Shown: positions 18,308-27,901, counted from the stretch's first letter. The stretch is 64,000 nt of DNA from an uncultured Flavobacteriaceae bacterium (GCA_947498845.1 CANMLX010000014.1:28225-92224), one strand, 5' to 3'. Notes: generated from the letters alone by a model not told the origin. Numbers and translations are program-made.

Positions 18308-18335
18308 AAAACCTGAGGTTATTACCTCAGGTTTT
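18308..18335 (-). terminator. Intrinsic terminator after the SusCD operon
   Basis: A perfect 12-bp stem AAAACCTGAGGT / ACCTCAGGTTTT with a TATT loop, between the lipoprotein gene and the haloperoxidase fusion gene. Reading on the minus strand it is followed by a weak T tract (TTCATTAT). It suggests that susC-susD-lipoprotein form one unit and that the fusion gene depends on read-through or its own promoter. Confidence 0.7.
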
Positions 18336-18355
18336 ATATAAAAAAATTAGATTAC

Positions 18356-19948
18356 TTATGGTCTTTCATCTACATATAATATTCTTATATCATCAAAGTA
18401 AATAATCCCAGCGCGATTATATCTCATGAAAAATTCATAATCATCAGCATCGGATGGGGCATTCCAAGTAGCATCATTTCTAAAAGTTACCCATTCTCCA
18501 GACGGAGAATTACCACTAGTACCAATATTTGTCCAAAATTGATTTCTAGTCTCTCCAGCTTGATTTATCCAAGGACCAAACATAGCATAATCACCAGTTT
18601 CTTTGTAAAATTTGAATTCTAATTGAACTGCTGTATCCGATCTTAAACTAAATTGATCTACTACATTTTCAAACGCAGACCAAGCACCATCAGCTGTTCC
18701 TTCAAGTCTTATACTATAAGTACCACTTGCAGCTTGTTCTGAAGAAATCGCCATACTTGTAGTTGGCAAATTAGAAGCATGTGGTGTCCAGTTTAAATGG
18801 GTGGAAGGATCTTCAAAGTCATATACAACTGCTTCATGCTGAAACATACTAACCGTTTCACTAAACAGTTCTGGACTTCTAGTATCTGTAGATTGTAGTG
18901 TTCCATTACCATTATAAGCGATTATAATTTCATCACTTCTGTAAATTGTTTCATTAAATTGTAAATCTAATATAGTTGCATCATCTGGATTTATAGACAA
19001 TATAAAGTTTGTATTTTCCACACCGTTTAAAGTCACTGTAAAAAATTGCTCTTGATCTATAAATGGAGCAAACTCCCCATTAAATGGTATCTTTATTAAT
19101 TGATCTTCTAGCTCTGTAATTGTCCCAAATAATTGGAAAGGTTGACTTGAAGGTATAACGCGAATAGGTACAGGTATTTCATAAGTCTCCCAATCTGTTG
19201 GGATATTATTTCCACTTCTTCTAAAAGTAACTTTATTTTCAGGAAAAATACCTAACTTTTTAAGAACAATAGACGGGTTTTGTTCTGTACTTGAAGATCC
19301 TGCTACGTTCCATGTCCAATCATCAGGTCGCCCTATTTCAGTTTCGTCAAAAAACTCTAGAGAATCTCCAGCTTCAACAAAAATGGTATCTGTTGCGCTT
19401 TCATGGTTTTTCACCTCACCTTTTTGCTCTATTCTTATTTTTGGTACAATGGTATCATAAACGTCTACAACAAATTCCTTCTCAAGCACCCACTGTCCTG
19501 GTGCGATTGAATCTGCTTCAATAGTAAGATCGTCTGGTCCTCTAAACGTTACTTTCTCAGGAAATGTATTTCTTAAAGTTACTTTATTAAATCCTGATTT
19601 TCTAAATAATACTGCCGCAGTTTTATCAGCTGTTGAACCAGAACCTATAATTTTATCATCAAAGATGGAATCTTCTCGTTTGATAGGTTTTTCTAAAAAG
19701 AAGTTGCCTGATTCTATTTCCCATTTATGACTTGTAAAGTTTTGTGACAAATTGGAAAACGTGATGTAATTATCTTTATTCGCTAATAGTGTATCTGGTA
19801 AAGGGTTTACAGGATAAGCAACATACCAACCAACATCGCTAAATGTATTAGGCTGCTCATACTCATCATCCTTGTTACAAGCTGTGAAAATTACAGCTAA
19901 TATGGCGATGACCATTAATAAATTAATTCTTATATTATTTTTTTTCAT
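18356..19948 (-). CDS. Surface lipoprotein of the SusCD locus (SusE-like position)
   Basis: 530 residues with a lipoprotein signal (LAVIFTACNKDDE; lipidated Cys about 24). Two PKD/Ig-like beta domains follow, recognisable from the repeated pattern of HKWEIESGN and DDWTWNVAGS. The C-terminal 140 residues resemble a galactose-binding jelly-roll that binds glycans (YDFEDPSTHLNWTPHASNLP ... GTYSIRLEGTADGAWSAFENV). Position directly after susD suggests a surface glycan-binding protein analogous to SusE/F. The ligand is unknown. Spacing to susD is about 40 bases, so co-transcription is likely. Confidence 0.7.
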   Translation of the reverse strand: MKKNNIRINLLMVIAILAVIFTACNKDDEYEQPNTFSDVGWYVAYPVNPLPDTLLANKDNYITFSNLSQNFTSHKWEIESGNFFLEKPIKREDSIFDDKIIGSGSTADKTAAVLFRKSGFNKVTLRNTFPEKVTFRGPDDLTIEADSIAPGQWVLEKEFVVDVYDTIVPKIRIEQKGEVKNHESATDTIFVEAGDSLEFFDETEIGRPDDWTWNVAGSSSTEQNPSIVLKKLGIFPENKVTFRRSGNNIPTDWETYEIPVPIRVIPSSQPFQLFGTITELEDQLIKIPFNGEFAPFIDQEQFFTVTLNGVENTNFILSINPDDATILDLQFNETIYRSDEIIIAYNGNGTLQSTDTRSPELFSETVSMFQHEAVVYDFEDPSTHLNWTPHASNLPTTSMAISSEQAASGTYSIRLEGTADGAWSAFENVVDQFSLRSDTAVQLEFKFYKETGDYAMFGPWINQAGETRNQFWTNIGTSGNSPSGEWVTFRNDATWNAPSDADDYEFFMRYNRAGIIYFDDIRILYVDERP

Positions 19949-19989
19949 TTTTTTTGTTTTTATTAAAATAATAAATCTGGCTTCGCCTA

Positions 19990-21861
19990 TTATTCGGTAT
20001 CATAAAGTTTAGGGTTAGCAGTTTCTTCACTATTAGGTATGGGCCAATATCCATGAATATTATCAAGATAATTTGAAGCAGCTTGTTCAAACTCTGTCCA
20101 TTGTGATTTAGGCTCACTTCCGTTACTTTCAGTAAGTACTATTGATCCCCATTTTGTTTCAAACTTACCCTTTTCAGAAACAAAAGGATAGTTATCAGCC
20201 CAATATTGTTTAGTTGAAAGGTCTTGAAATCTTTGTTTAGTAATTCCCCATCTACGTAAATCTAAAGTTCTAATCGCATTACCTTCTAAACAAAGTTCTA
20301 AAGGTCTTTCTATATACATTAAATGATCCATTAAAGAATTAGCATTGTATTGAACATCATCATGATCATTAATTGGGAATTCACCTGTATTACTTAAACC
20401 TAGTAACCTTAAGCCTGAACGTCTCCTTACTTTATTAACATAAATTAAAGCTTCTTCAACTCCAGAATCATCAGAACCTCCTTTAATTAAAGATTCTGCA
20501 TACATTAAATATACATCAGCCAGACGTATCACTCTCATATTAATACCAGATCTAGGAAAAGTAGGCGCTAACTCTTTTTCATTATCAATAATATCCCAAT
20601 TAGTATGTTTTCTATAATATGAATGCTCTGAATTATTATAATCCCCACCTTGAGCTGAAGTAGCTAAATAATAATCTGTATCTTCATCATCTGGTATTGC
20701 TATAGAGGCAGATGCTCTCAAAGAAAACCTTCTTGGTCTTGTTTCTGTTTTTACTTCACCTACAGTTCTTTTAATTCCATCTTCATCTAATCCATTGGCA
20801 TCTAAATCGTCTTCAGTATAAGTAGCTGGTGCTCCATTAGGCTCTAATACTGTAGCGATGACTGTATTTCTTGGGTCTGTCATATCTAATGCCTCTTTTC
20901 TATATTCTGCATTCAACCAAATTGATGGATATACACTTCTCCATCCACCTGCTCCAGCTGGCGCAAAAACAAAGTTTAGAGTACTAGAGTTTTGATCTTG
21001 CCCCCATACACTAATTGCTTCTTTATAGTTAATTGAATATCCTATTTCTAAAATAGATTCTTCATTAAATTCACCTTTTGTAGTAAAGTTTTCACTAATA
21101 TCTGGTGCAAGTGCATATGGATGATCATCTATAATGGTTTTAAAATACCTTTCAGCCATAGCATAATCTTCTTCATAAAGGTAACTTTTTCCTAATAAAG
21201 CTATTGCTGCTCCAGAGGTTAATCGCCCTTTTTTTCCTTGTGAGTATACTACTGGTAAATTTTCAGCACCAAATTCTAAATCTGCTCTAAAAAATTCTTG
21301 AACAGTAGAAGCAGAACTAATAGATTGATAATATTCCTCTTGATTTGCAGGTACAAAATCGAAAATAGGAACAGCACCATTGTTAAAGCCAGAATGCAAA
21401 TAGAAGTAAAATAAACCTCTAAATGTTCTTGCCTGAGCTATAACTAAATCTGCTCTTTCTTTAACTTCTCCTTTAAAATCAGGGTATAGATTCTCTGCAG
21501 CTTCTAAAACTTGATTAGCTCTAAATATGCCTTTATATAACGCAGCCCATTTATCATTTGGTGCATTAGAGGCATTAGTAAATGTCTGTAACCAATATTC
21601 ATTACTTGTATTAGGGCGTCCCCATCCAGGGAAGGTCATATCGCTTCTGTTATATTCATCAGCAATTCTTAACACACTACCATCTTTAAAAGCGTTATAA
21701 ACAGAATTTAATCCTGTTTCTAGGTCATCAATGGTTAACCAAAAACTATTTTTGGATAACTCCACTGGATTAGTTTCTTCCAAAAAATCTTCAGCGCAAC
21801 CAAAAACCATCAAGGAAGCTACTAGCGAATAAGCTAGCATTTTTAATGTTATCTTTTCCAT
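19990..21861 (-). CDS. SusD/RagB family nutrient-binding outer membrane lipoprotein
   Basis: 623 residues. The lipoprotein signal ends VFGCAEDF (Cys about 22). An alpha-helical TPR-rich SusD fold follows, with typical blocks: NDKWAALYKGIFRANQVLEAA, RTFRGLFYFYLHSGFNNGAVPIF, GAAIALLGKSYLYEEDY, and near the end a conserved MRVIRLADVYLMYAESLI and LDLRRWGI. SusD sits as a lid on the SusC transporter and hands over substrate. Adjacent susC lies 64 bases upstream. Substrate cannot be read from the sequence, and no polysaccharide lyase or glycoside hydrolase flanks it directly. Confidence 0.93.
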   Translation of the reverse strand: MEKITLKMLAYSLVASLMVFGCAEDFLEETNPVELSKNSFWLTIDDLETGLNSVYNAFKDGSVLRIADEYNRSDMTFPGWGRPNTSNEYWLQTFTNASNAPNDKWAALYKGIFRANQVLEAAENLYPDFKGEVKERADLVIAQARTFRGLFYFYLHSGFNNGAVPIFDFVPANQEEYYQSISSASTVQEFFRADLEFGAENLPVVYSQGKKGRLTSGAAIALLGKSYLYEEDYAMAERYFKTIIDDHPYALAPDISENFTTKGEFNEESILEIGYSINYKEAISVWGQDQNSSTLNFVFAPAGAGGWRSVYPSIWLNAEYRKEALDMTDPRNTVIATVLEPNGAPATYTEDDLDANGLDEDGIKRTVGEVKTETRPRRFSLRASASIAIPDDEDTDYYLATSAQGGDYNNSEHSYYRKHTNWDIIDNEKELAPTFPRSGINMRVIRLADVYLMYAESLIKGGSDDSGVEEALIYVNKVRRRSGLRLLGLSNTGEFPINDHDDVQYNANSLMDHLMYIERPLELCLEGNAIRTLDLRRWGITKQRFQDLSTKQYWADNYPFVSEKGKFETKWGSIVLTESNGSEPKSQWTEFEQAASNYLDNIHGYWPIPNSEETANPKLYDTE

Positions 21862-21925
21862 ATCTGTTAGTATTTGTTATTATTATTATTTTTATTTTTT
21901 AACATAAGAATAAATTTTACCATGT

Positions 21926-24900
21926 TTAGAAGGCAACTTGAAAACCAAATCTAAAACTAGAACTTATTGGGTAATTCCCTCTATCTAAACCTCTGGTACT
22001 AAAACCATTATTCCCTACTTCAGGATCAAAACCTGTATAATCTGTTATTGTAATAGGGTTTTGAGCTGATAAGTATATTCGCATATTTGAAAAGCCATAC
22101 TTTTCAATAGCAATTTTTGGTATTGTATACCCTATCGCCACATTTCTAAGTCTTACAAAAGTGGCATCTTCTAACCAAAAATCTGTATATCCTCTATGAT
22201 TTAAATGATTTCCACCTCTATCTGTAGGTATAAGTGATGTAGGATTTTGTGGAGACCATTGATGTACTAGGTCTTGATGACGTCCAGATTTATATGCAGA
22301 TGCTTTACTACCATTCATTACTTCTCCTCCAAAAGCGCCGTACCATTGCATAGAGATATCAAAATTCTTATAGTCTGCTCCAAAATTTAAACCCATTTCA
22401 AATTCTGGTAAACCTCCTCCTGCAAATTGCCTATCATCTAGATTAATAATACCATCTCCAGCATCTGGAATACCATCTCCATCTGTATCAACTGTAGGCG
22501 CGTCAACATATTTTAAATCTCCTAAATTTGCATTCCCACCAACAAGTTGATTGTATTCATCTAATTCTTCTTGTGAATCGATAATTCCATCTGTCTTGAT
22601 CAAGAAAAATGAGGCCGCAGGAAACCCTTCTGTTACAGCAGATACTAAATCTTCATTTGGAGAGCCTTGAACGACTTCAGATCCTCCTAGGAAAACTTGT
22701 TTATTACTTCCAGACATGCGCGTTACAGTGTTTTCATTCTTAGTATATGTTGCACCAACATTCCATGAAAAATCTCCTTTGTGTCTGTAGTTTACTTGCC
22801 ACTCCATTCCTTTATTTTCCATATCACCTATGTTTATAACAACTGTAGAGTTTCGAACTCCAACAGTGGTAGGAGGCAATAGTAAAGGTAATAATAAATC
22901 TCTTTTATTTTCATTGTAAAAATCTGCAGAGATATTTAATTTATTTTTAAATAAACCTAATTCAAAACCAGCATTTTTAGAAATAGACGTTTCCCATTTT
23001 ACTTTGTCATTAGCAAAACGCTCTTGAATTGCTCCAGCAAGTAAGGCATCAGAGTCTTCTGATCCAAATATTGCATCACGTTCAATTACAATTGTAGGTT
23101 GATTACTAAATGGTTGAAATCCTTCATTACCTACCTCGCCATAACCAGCTCTAAGCTTAAGAGAAGAAGCTACTGATTTTAATGGTTGCCAGAAATTTTC
23201 ATCTGAGACATTCCATCCTACGGAAGCAGAAGGGAAAGTACCCCATCTAAAATCTGGACTAAATTGAGAAGATCCATCGCGTCTTACAGCAGCACTAAGA
23301 AGGTATTTTCCTTTATAATTATATTGTAACCTAGTCATTAAACCAATAAGCTTTATAGTTCTGTTATTCCAAGGACCACCATCATTTCCTGCATCTGATA
23401 CACCTATAGCTCCACCAAGTTCCTGAACTTCGTTACTAACAAGATCTCTTCTATCTGCAAAAGTTCTTCTGGCAAAAGATTTTTCAGCAGAAAACAAACC
23501 TGTCCAGTTAAAATTATGATTTCCAAAACTCTTTTTAAAATTTAAGAAATTTTCAAATGTTTCTTTTGTTCTTCTAGTATAAATTTCTCTAACACCAGAT
23601 AATTGCTGGGGAGGCGTAATTTCACCATCTAAATTTCTTTGAACAAATAATGGGTTAATTACACGTCTTGATCCGTTAGTTATATTTAATCCTAATCGCG
23701 CTGTGTAAGATAAATTATCTGTAATATTATACTTCAACGTTGTGTTAGCATCGAAACTATCTACATTGTCTCTATCTTTTTGTTGTAATCTTTGTAAATT
23801 ATTTGAAATATTGATAGCGTCGTTAGCTGTAGCTGCTCCAGGGTTAACTATATTTGTTATACTTGGATCTATTAGTTGTGAGTAAGGAACGAATCTATTC
23901 GCTTGTATTAATAACTGCCATGCTTCTCTATCTCGTTGTTCAATCCTGAATCCCATACCTGTAGAGATATCCCACTTGCCTTTTCTGTATTGCGTGTTTG
24001 CACGAATGTTAAATCTATCGTATTTTGAATTAATTAACATACCATCTTGGTTAAAGAATGACGCATTTATATTATATGCTAATCCATCTTTACCCCCAGA
24101 AATACTTAAATTGTGATTTTGAATAGGAGCACTATCGTTTTCAATTACATCTGTTAAATCGGAGTTATTGGTTAATTGATGTACGCCTTGAGTGATTGGA
24201 GTCCATGTGTTCCCAAAATTTGTCCCATTTAATGTATTCCCTCTTAAGTGCACCGTGTAGAGAAAATCTTCTACTTCCATCAAAGGGATACCAGATGTTA
24301 TAGATTGTAAACCATACCATGTATGAAAGTTCATTTTCATGACACCTTCTTTCCCTTTTTTAGTTGTAATTAAAATTACACCATTAGAACCTCTAGTACC
24401 ATAAACAGCAGTTGAAGCTGCATCTTTTAACACATCTACCGTTTCAATTTCATCTATACTTAATTTAGGATCGCCATCAAAAGGGATACCATCTACCACA
24501 TATAATGGTGTGTTTTGTCCAAAAATAGAGCCAATACCACGTATTAAAACATTCGATTCTGCTCCTGGTTGACCACTTGATGCCGAAACATTTACCCCTG
24601 CAATTGAACCTTGCATAGCAGTACCCAAATCTGCAGTAGCATTTAAAACGAGATCTTCATTTTTCACCCTACCTACTGCTCCTGTTATTTCCTTACGCTT
24701 TTGCGTACCATAACCGACTACCACAATTTCTTCTAATTGCGACGCATCTTCTTTTAACTCAACATTCAAAGCCGTTTGCGTGCCAACTACTATGTCCTTA
24801 TCTATGTAACCAAGATAGCTAAAACGTAGAGTACTTCCTGTTTTGGTAGTGATTTTGTAACCTCCATCAAAATTAGTTACTGTACCTTTATTAGTACCTA

Positions 24901-25075
24901 CTACTATTACACTGGCTCCAACCAAGGGTTCCCCTGCACTAGTAACCACACCTTCAATTGTCACATCAGATTGTGCTCGAATTGTATTAAAACTCAAAGA
25001 GCATAGAAATGTAATCATAAGAGCTCTGAGTTGCCAACTCCTTAAGAGAGTTGTATCAAATAATTTAATTCTCAT
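21926..25075 (-). CDS. SusC/RagA family TonB-dependent outer membrane transporter
   Basis: About 1049 residues. I start at ATG 25075, which gives MRIKLFDTTLLRSWQLRALM and a signal peptide ending NTIRAQ; an earlier ATG would add 32 residues ahead of it. The N-terminal CarboxypepD_reg-like domain (VTIEGVVTSAGEPLVGASV) is followed by the SusC plug (EEIVVVGYGTQKRKEITGAV and YVVDGIPFDGDP). A 22-strand barrel follows, ending FRFGFQVAF. It imports large substrates with SusD, using TonB energy. It heads the minus-strand operon. An AACATATGTT palindrome lies about 85 bases upstream. Confidence 0.95.
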   Translation of the reverse strand: MRIKLFDTTLLRSWQLRALMITFLCSLSFNTIRAQSDVTIEGVVTSAGEPLVGASVIVVGTNKGTVTNFDGGYKITTKTGSTLRFSYLGYIDKDIVVGTQTALNVELKEDASQLEEIVVVGYGTQKRKEITGAVGRVKNEDLVLNATADLGTAMQGSIAGVNVSASSGQPGAESNVLIRGIGSIFGQNTPLYVVDGIPFDGDPKLSIDEIETVDVLKDAASTAVYGTRGSNGVILITTKKGKEGVMKMNFHTWYGLQSITSGIPLMEVEDFLYTVHLRGNTLNGTNFGNTWTPITQGVHQLTNNSDLTDVIENDSAPIQNHNLSISGGKDGLAYNINASFFNQDGMLINSKYDRFNIRANTQYRKGKWDISTGMGFRIEQRDREAWQLLIQANRFVPYSQLIDPSITNIVNPGAATANDAINISNNLQRLQQKDRDNVDSFDANTTLKYNITDNLSYTARLGLNITNGSRRVINPLFVQRNLDGEITPPQQLSGVREIYTRRTKETFENFLNFKKSFGNHNFNWTGLFSAEKSFARRTFADRRDLVSNEVQELGGAIGVSDAGNDGGPWNNRTIKLIGLMTRLQYNYKGKYLLSAAVRRDGSSQFSPDFRWGTFPSASVGWNVSDENFWQPLKSVASSLKLRAGYGEVGNEGFQPFSNQPTIVIERDAIFGSEDSDALLAGAIQERFANDKVKWETSISKNAGFELGLFKNKLNISADFYNENKRDLLLPLLLPPTTVGVRNSTVVINIGDMENKGMEWQVNYRHKGDFSWNVGATYTKNENTVTRMSGSNKQVFLGGSEVVQGSPNEDLVSAVTEGFPAASFFLIKTDGIIDSQEELDEYNQLVGGNANLGDLKYVDAPTVDTDGDGIPDAGDGIINLDDRQFAGGGLPEFEMGLNFGADYKNFDISMQWYGAFGGEVMNGSKASAYKSGRHQDLVHQWSPQNPTSLIPTDRGGNHLNHRGYTDFWLEDATFVRLRNVAIGYTIPKIAIEKYGFSNMRIYLSAQNPITITDYTGFDPEVGNNGFSTRGLDRGNYPISSSFRFGFQVAF

Positions 25076-25156
25076 ATTTTGTTGTTTAGTTAAATATTTA
25101 TCCTCCAAATTTGATAAAATGTAACGCAAAATAGGGACAACAATGACTTTTTTAGA

Positions 25157-25169
25157 GAAACATATGTTC
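25157..25169. promoter_or_regulatory. Candidate operator upstream of susC
   Basis: GAAACATATGTTC contains the palindrome AACATATGTT. The same core with similar flanks precedes the T9SS cargo gene of the locus (14052-14061), suggesting a common regulator. The regulator is not in view. Confidence 0.4.
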
Positions 25170-25436
25170 AAAATCTTAATTATTTGTTAAATAATTTTGA
25201 ATTCTATATTTGATTAAATGACTAATATACAGTACATTACACATGAATACATAAGAAACCACAGATAAAAAAACGATTATTATCTTACTTTTTAAAATAC
25301 AGAACACTTCAGTACAATCACGCTATAAATTAAATTCCATCATTTTTTAATATTTGAAAACAGGCTAATTACCTAAGGTGAGTTCGACGTATTAAAGATT
25401 GATAATTATAGTTTTACAAGAATTATCAAATTGATA

Positions 25437-25512
25437 TTGTCATCCGAACGAAGAGGAATCTCACTATAATGAGATATCTCGTCGCTCATTCTTCGCTCTG
25501 TCAATATGACAA
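25437..25512. repeat. Short inverted intergenic repeat, TTGTCAT type
   Basis: Bounded by TTGTCAT and ATGACAA, with inner GAACGAAGAGGAATC opposed to ATTCTTCGCTC and a central ATCTCGTCGCTC. Related to the segment at 12460-12597. Confidence 0.45.
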
Positions 25513-25761
25513 AGTGCTGTTTTTCGGTATTATTACTATCATTTATTAGCTAAAATATAAAACTCACGTTACCTAACTAAAAAGTGGTGTTCCCTCATTT
25601 CTGTTTTCAAGAAACACTAACACGATTTACGTTTGTTAAAAAGAAACTATCAATAAAAAATTAATATGTAACTATTGGTAAATCAAAATGATTATAACTA
25701 AATAAAGGGGCTGAATTATTTTTTACTGAAGCATCTTAAAAATAAATCGCAAGGAATTATA

Positions 25762-25866
25762 ATGAAATTAAAAGAAGAACAAAATCAAATTAACCTAAAG
25801 CAACTATTTTTATTTTTAATTATTGTAGCTGTTTTAATTATAAACTTTATGTATTTAATAGTTTAG
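25762..25866 (+). CDS. Possible small single-span membrane protein (34 aa)
   Basis: ATG 25762 to TAG 25866 encodes a charged, polar N-terminus (MKLKEEQNQINLKQ) and then a hydrophobic run of 20 residues (LFLFLIIVAVLIINFMYLIV). AAGGA lies six bases before the ATG, a good ribosome-binding site. The last 12 bases overlap the convergent sigma-factor gene. The topology is that of a real small membrane protein, but AT-rich DNA can produce hydrophobic ORFs by chance. Function unknown. Confidence 0.35.
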   Translation: MKLKEEQNQINLKQLFLFLIIVAVLIINFMYLIV

Positions 25867-26415
25867 TTTCGTTTTGTTTTTAATAATTTCTGCTAAAAGT
25901 TTTTTCGCCCTTAATAATTTTACTTTTACATTATTTATTGGCTCATCAAGAACTTCAGATATTTCTTTGTAGCTTAATTCTTGAAAATATCTTAGATGAA
26001 TTATTTTTTGATAATGCGGCTTTAATCGTTTTATATCTCTAAGTAACTTTGCTAAATTTTGTTCGGTAATTATTTTATCTTCTACTGATGGGGATTCGTC
26101 TAAAACTTCAAATACTTTTTCATTGTTTTTAGATATAATTTGAGATATGGAATTTTTCTCTTTCCTTAATAAATCGATGTGTATGTTTTTTGAAATATTA
26201 ATCAACCATGTCTTGAAGGTATACTTTTCATTAAAAGTTTCAATTTTGTCAAAGGCTCTAGAAAATGTTTGAATAGTAATATCCTCTGCATCATTTTCAT
26301 TTTGCACACGCTTTAACTGAAAACCAAAAACACTATCCCAATACAAATCCAACAAGAAGTTAAAGGCCTTTTGGTCATTTTTTTTTGCGCGAGAGATAGC
26401 TTCTTCTATTTCCAA
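25855..26415 (-). CDS. RNA polymerase ECF-type sigma factor
   Basis: 186 residues with sigma region 2 (NDAEDITIQTFSRAFDKIETF, about 40-60, then FKTWLINISKNIHIDLLR) and region 4 (YQKIIHLRYFQELSYKEISEVLDEPINNVKVKLLRAKKLL, about 135-175). The start seems to be TTG at 26415, giving MEIEEAISRAKKNDQKAFN. It overlaps the end of the glycosyltransferase gene by about 10 bases, so the two are translationally linked. No anti-sigma gene is adjacent, unlike the second sigma gene at 29673. The sequence resembles a sigma gene conserved next to a GT2 gene in flavobacteria, from memory. Confidence 0.88.
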   Translation of the reverse strand: MEIEEAISRAKKNDQKAFNFLLDLYWDSVFGFQLKRVQNENDAEDITIQTFSRAFDKIETFNEKYTFKTWLINISKNIHIDLLRKEKNSISQIISKNNEKVFEVLDESPSVEDKIITEQNLAKLLRDIKRLKPHYQKIIHLRYFQELSYKEISEVLDEPINNVKVKLLRAKKLLAEIIKNKTKLNY

Positions 26416-27524
26416 TGTTTGGGTTTTGACATTATATTTGTTATAAATATAATTAATTGAAAAGTAATTAAGACTATTTCTAAAAAAGGCAATAAAATTA
26501 AAATGTCTTTTTCAAGTAATTTTTTAGTTGATAAACCGTAGATAAGATACTGAATAGCAAATCTAAAAACCATTAGCCCTATTATAGGAATCAAATAGCG
26601 CTTAGAAACAACTAATAACGTAATAGATAATACCCAAAACAATACATTTGTTAGATAGAATAAAGCTAATAAAACTTTATGTATGGGTTTGTAATGCTTA
26701 GCAGTAGATATATGCCTACGCTTTTGTTGAAACCATGATCTATATTTAGTTTTTGGTATTGAAAGCGTAAAACTTTCTTTTGCTAAACAAATTGTTGTAT
26801 TAGCTTTTGTTGCAGCTTCATTTACAAATAAATCATCATCTCCAGATCGAACCCCTATATGATCTACAAAACCATTTATTTCAAAAAAACGTGTTTTTGT
26901 GTAGGCCAAATTTCTACCAACCCCCATATATGGCAAACCTAATTTTGCATATGAAAAATAGGAGATTGCAGTAGTTAACGTCTCAAAACGAATAAGTTTA
27001 TTTAAAAATGAATTTTTAAGTTTAACATAAGGCCCATAACCTAAAACAATTGATTTCTCTAAATTAAAACATGACACCATTTCACTAATCCAGTATTTTG
27101 TTAATGGCTTGCAATCTGCATCAATAAACAATAAAACATCATGTTTTGATGCTTTTATACCCAATGTTAGTGCATATTTCTTGTTACCCCAAAATGCTTC
27201 ATTACTCTTAACATCTACAATTTTAATATTACTATGCCTTTCAGAAAAATACGTCATAACCTCTAAAGTATTATCTCGAGAAGCATCATTAATTAAAACA
27301 ATTTGAAAATCTGGATAGCTTTGATTAATAATTGAAGGAAGAAAACTTTTTAGGTTTTCAGCTTCATTTTTTGCACATATAATAACAGAAACAGGAAGTT
27401 TTGAACTGCTGGGTGTTTTTTTTTCTTTAAAAAAGGCAAATCTTCCAAAAATGCCTAAATAATAAATAGCCTGAATTAAAACAACACATGTAAAAATGTA
27501 AAATGCAGTATCAAATATAAACAT
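26406..27524 (-). CDS. Family 2 glycosyltransferase, membrane-bound
   Basis: 372 residues. An N-terminal membrane segment (about 5-28) precedes a GT-A catalytic domain: PVSVIICAKNEAENLKSFLP, then VLINDASRDNT, the metal-binding FIDADCKP, the acceptor-site GDDDLF near residue 231, and QQKRRH in the position of the QxxRW motif. Two or three C-terminal membrane helices follow. The layout resembles processive or lipid-linked GT2 enzymes; the donor and acceptor are unknown. Its 3' end overlaps the sigma-factor start, and a small cysteine-rich protein is encoded just upstream, so the three may be one operon. Confidence 0.88.
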   Translation of the reverse strand: MFIFDTAFYIFTCVVLIQAIYYLGIFGRFAFFKEKKTPSSSKLPVSVIICAKNEAENLKSFLPSIINQSYPDFQIVLINDASRDNTLEVMTYFSERHSNIKIVDVKSNEAFWGNKKYALTLGIKASKHDVLLFIDADCKPLTKYWISEMVSCFNLEKSIVLGYGPYVKLKNSFLNKLIRFETLTTAISYFSYAKLGLPYMGVGRNLAYTKTRFFEINGFVDHIGVRSGDDDLFVNEAATKANTTICLAKESFTLSIPKTKYRSWFQQKRRHISTAKHYKPIHKVLLALFYLTNVLFWVLSITLLVVSKRYLIPIIGLMVFRFAIQYLIYGLSTKKLLEKDILILLPFLEIVLITFQLIIFITNIMSKPKHWK

Positions 27525-27527
27525 GCA

Positions 27528-27734
27528 TTAATTAGAATGTTGCGGTTCGTTACATTCACTAAATTGGTCTGGTGTTTTACCACAAAAACCACATGACTCA
27601 CCACTTTTATTTAACATAGGGTTTTGACTAGCACAAGTCCCTGCAAATTTACCATCTTTTTTTGCCCATATTTTTATGGCAATTCCTGCTATACCAAGAC
27701 CTAATAATGCTAATGTTATAAAAAAAAGCTTCAT
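27528..27734 (-). CDS. Small membrane-anchored cysteine-rich protein
   Basis: 68 residues from ATG 27734. One N-terminal membrane segment (FFITLALLGLGIAGIAIKIW) is followed by a short tail with a CGFCGK motif, a further C in GTCAS and a C near the end (FSECNEP). The CxxC pair could bind metal or act in redox chemistry. The GIAIKIWAKKDGKFAGTCASQ block is a pattern I recall in a conserved Bacteroidota family of unknown function. An ATG six codons further upstream is less likely. A good -7 box lies at 27750-27757. It is three bases from the glycosyltransferase gene. Confidence 0.75.
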   Translation of the reverse strand: MKLFFITLALLGLGIAGIAIKIWAKKDGKFAGTCASQNPMLNKSGESCGFCGKTPDQFSECNEPQHSN

Positions 27735-27749
27735 GCGAATAATTTTTAG

Positions 27750-27757
27750 CAAAGATA
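27750..27757 (-). promoter_or_regulatory. Candidate -7 box for the Cys-rich protein-GT2-sigma unit
   Basis: Reads TATCTTTG on the minus strand, 15 bases upstream of ATG 27734. Identical to the box before trkA. Confidence 0.5.
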
Positions 27758-27847
27758 CAATTTTTAGAGTAGCTGATTATAAAATAGTCCCAGTTATTAA
27801 ATGGTATTTGTTTTAGTTTCTAGGTGACCTCATAAATCTTTATGTGT

Positions 27848-27873
27848 CTTATTATTAACCCTTTAATAATAAG
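27848..27873 (+). promoter_or_regulatory. Inverted repeat upstream of aqpZ
   Basis: CTTATTATTAA and TTAATAATAAG are perfect 11-bp arms around CCCT, 28 bases before the aqpZ ATG. It may act as an operator or leader hairpin. Confidence 0.35.
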
Positions 27874-27901
27874 GGTACTAACCATTAAAAACATTTATAT
27901 T

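Larger units (their letters stand above)
25076..25761. other. Upstream region of susC and following spacer
   Basis: About 690 bp with no long gene. It holds the candidate operator at 25157-25169, a short TTGTCAT-type repeat at 25437-25512, and a plus-strand TATATTTG box at 25205-25212 with no clear gene behind it. A possible small membrane-protein gene starts at 25762. Confidence 0.6.

Noticed and set aside
25076..25171. Upstream start for the SusC protein
   Set aside because: It would place 32 residues ahead of a complete signal peptide.
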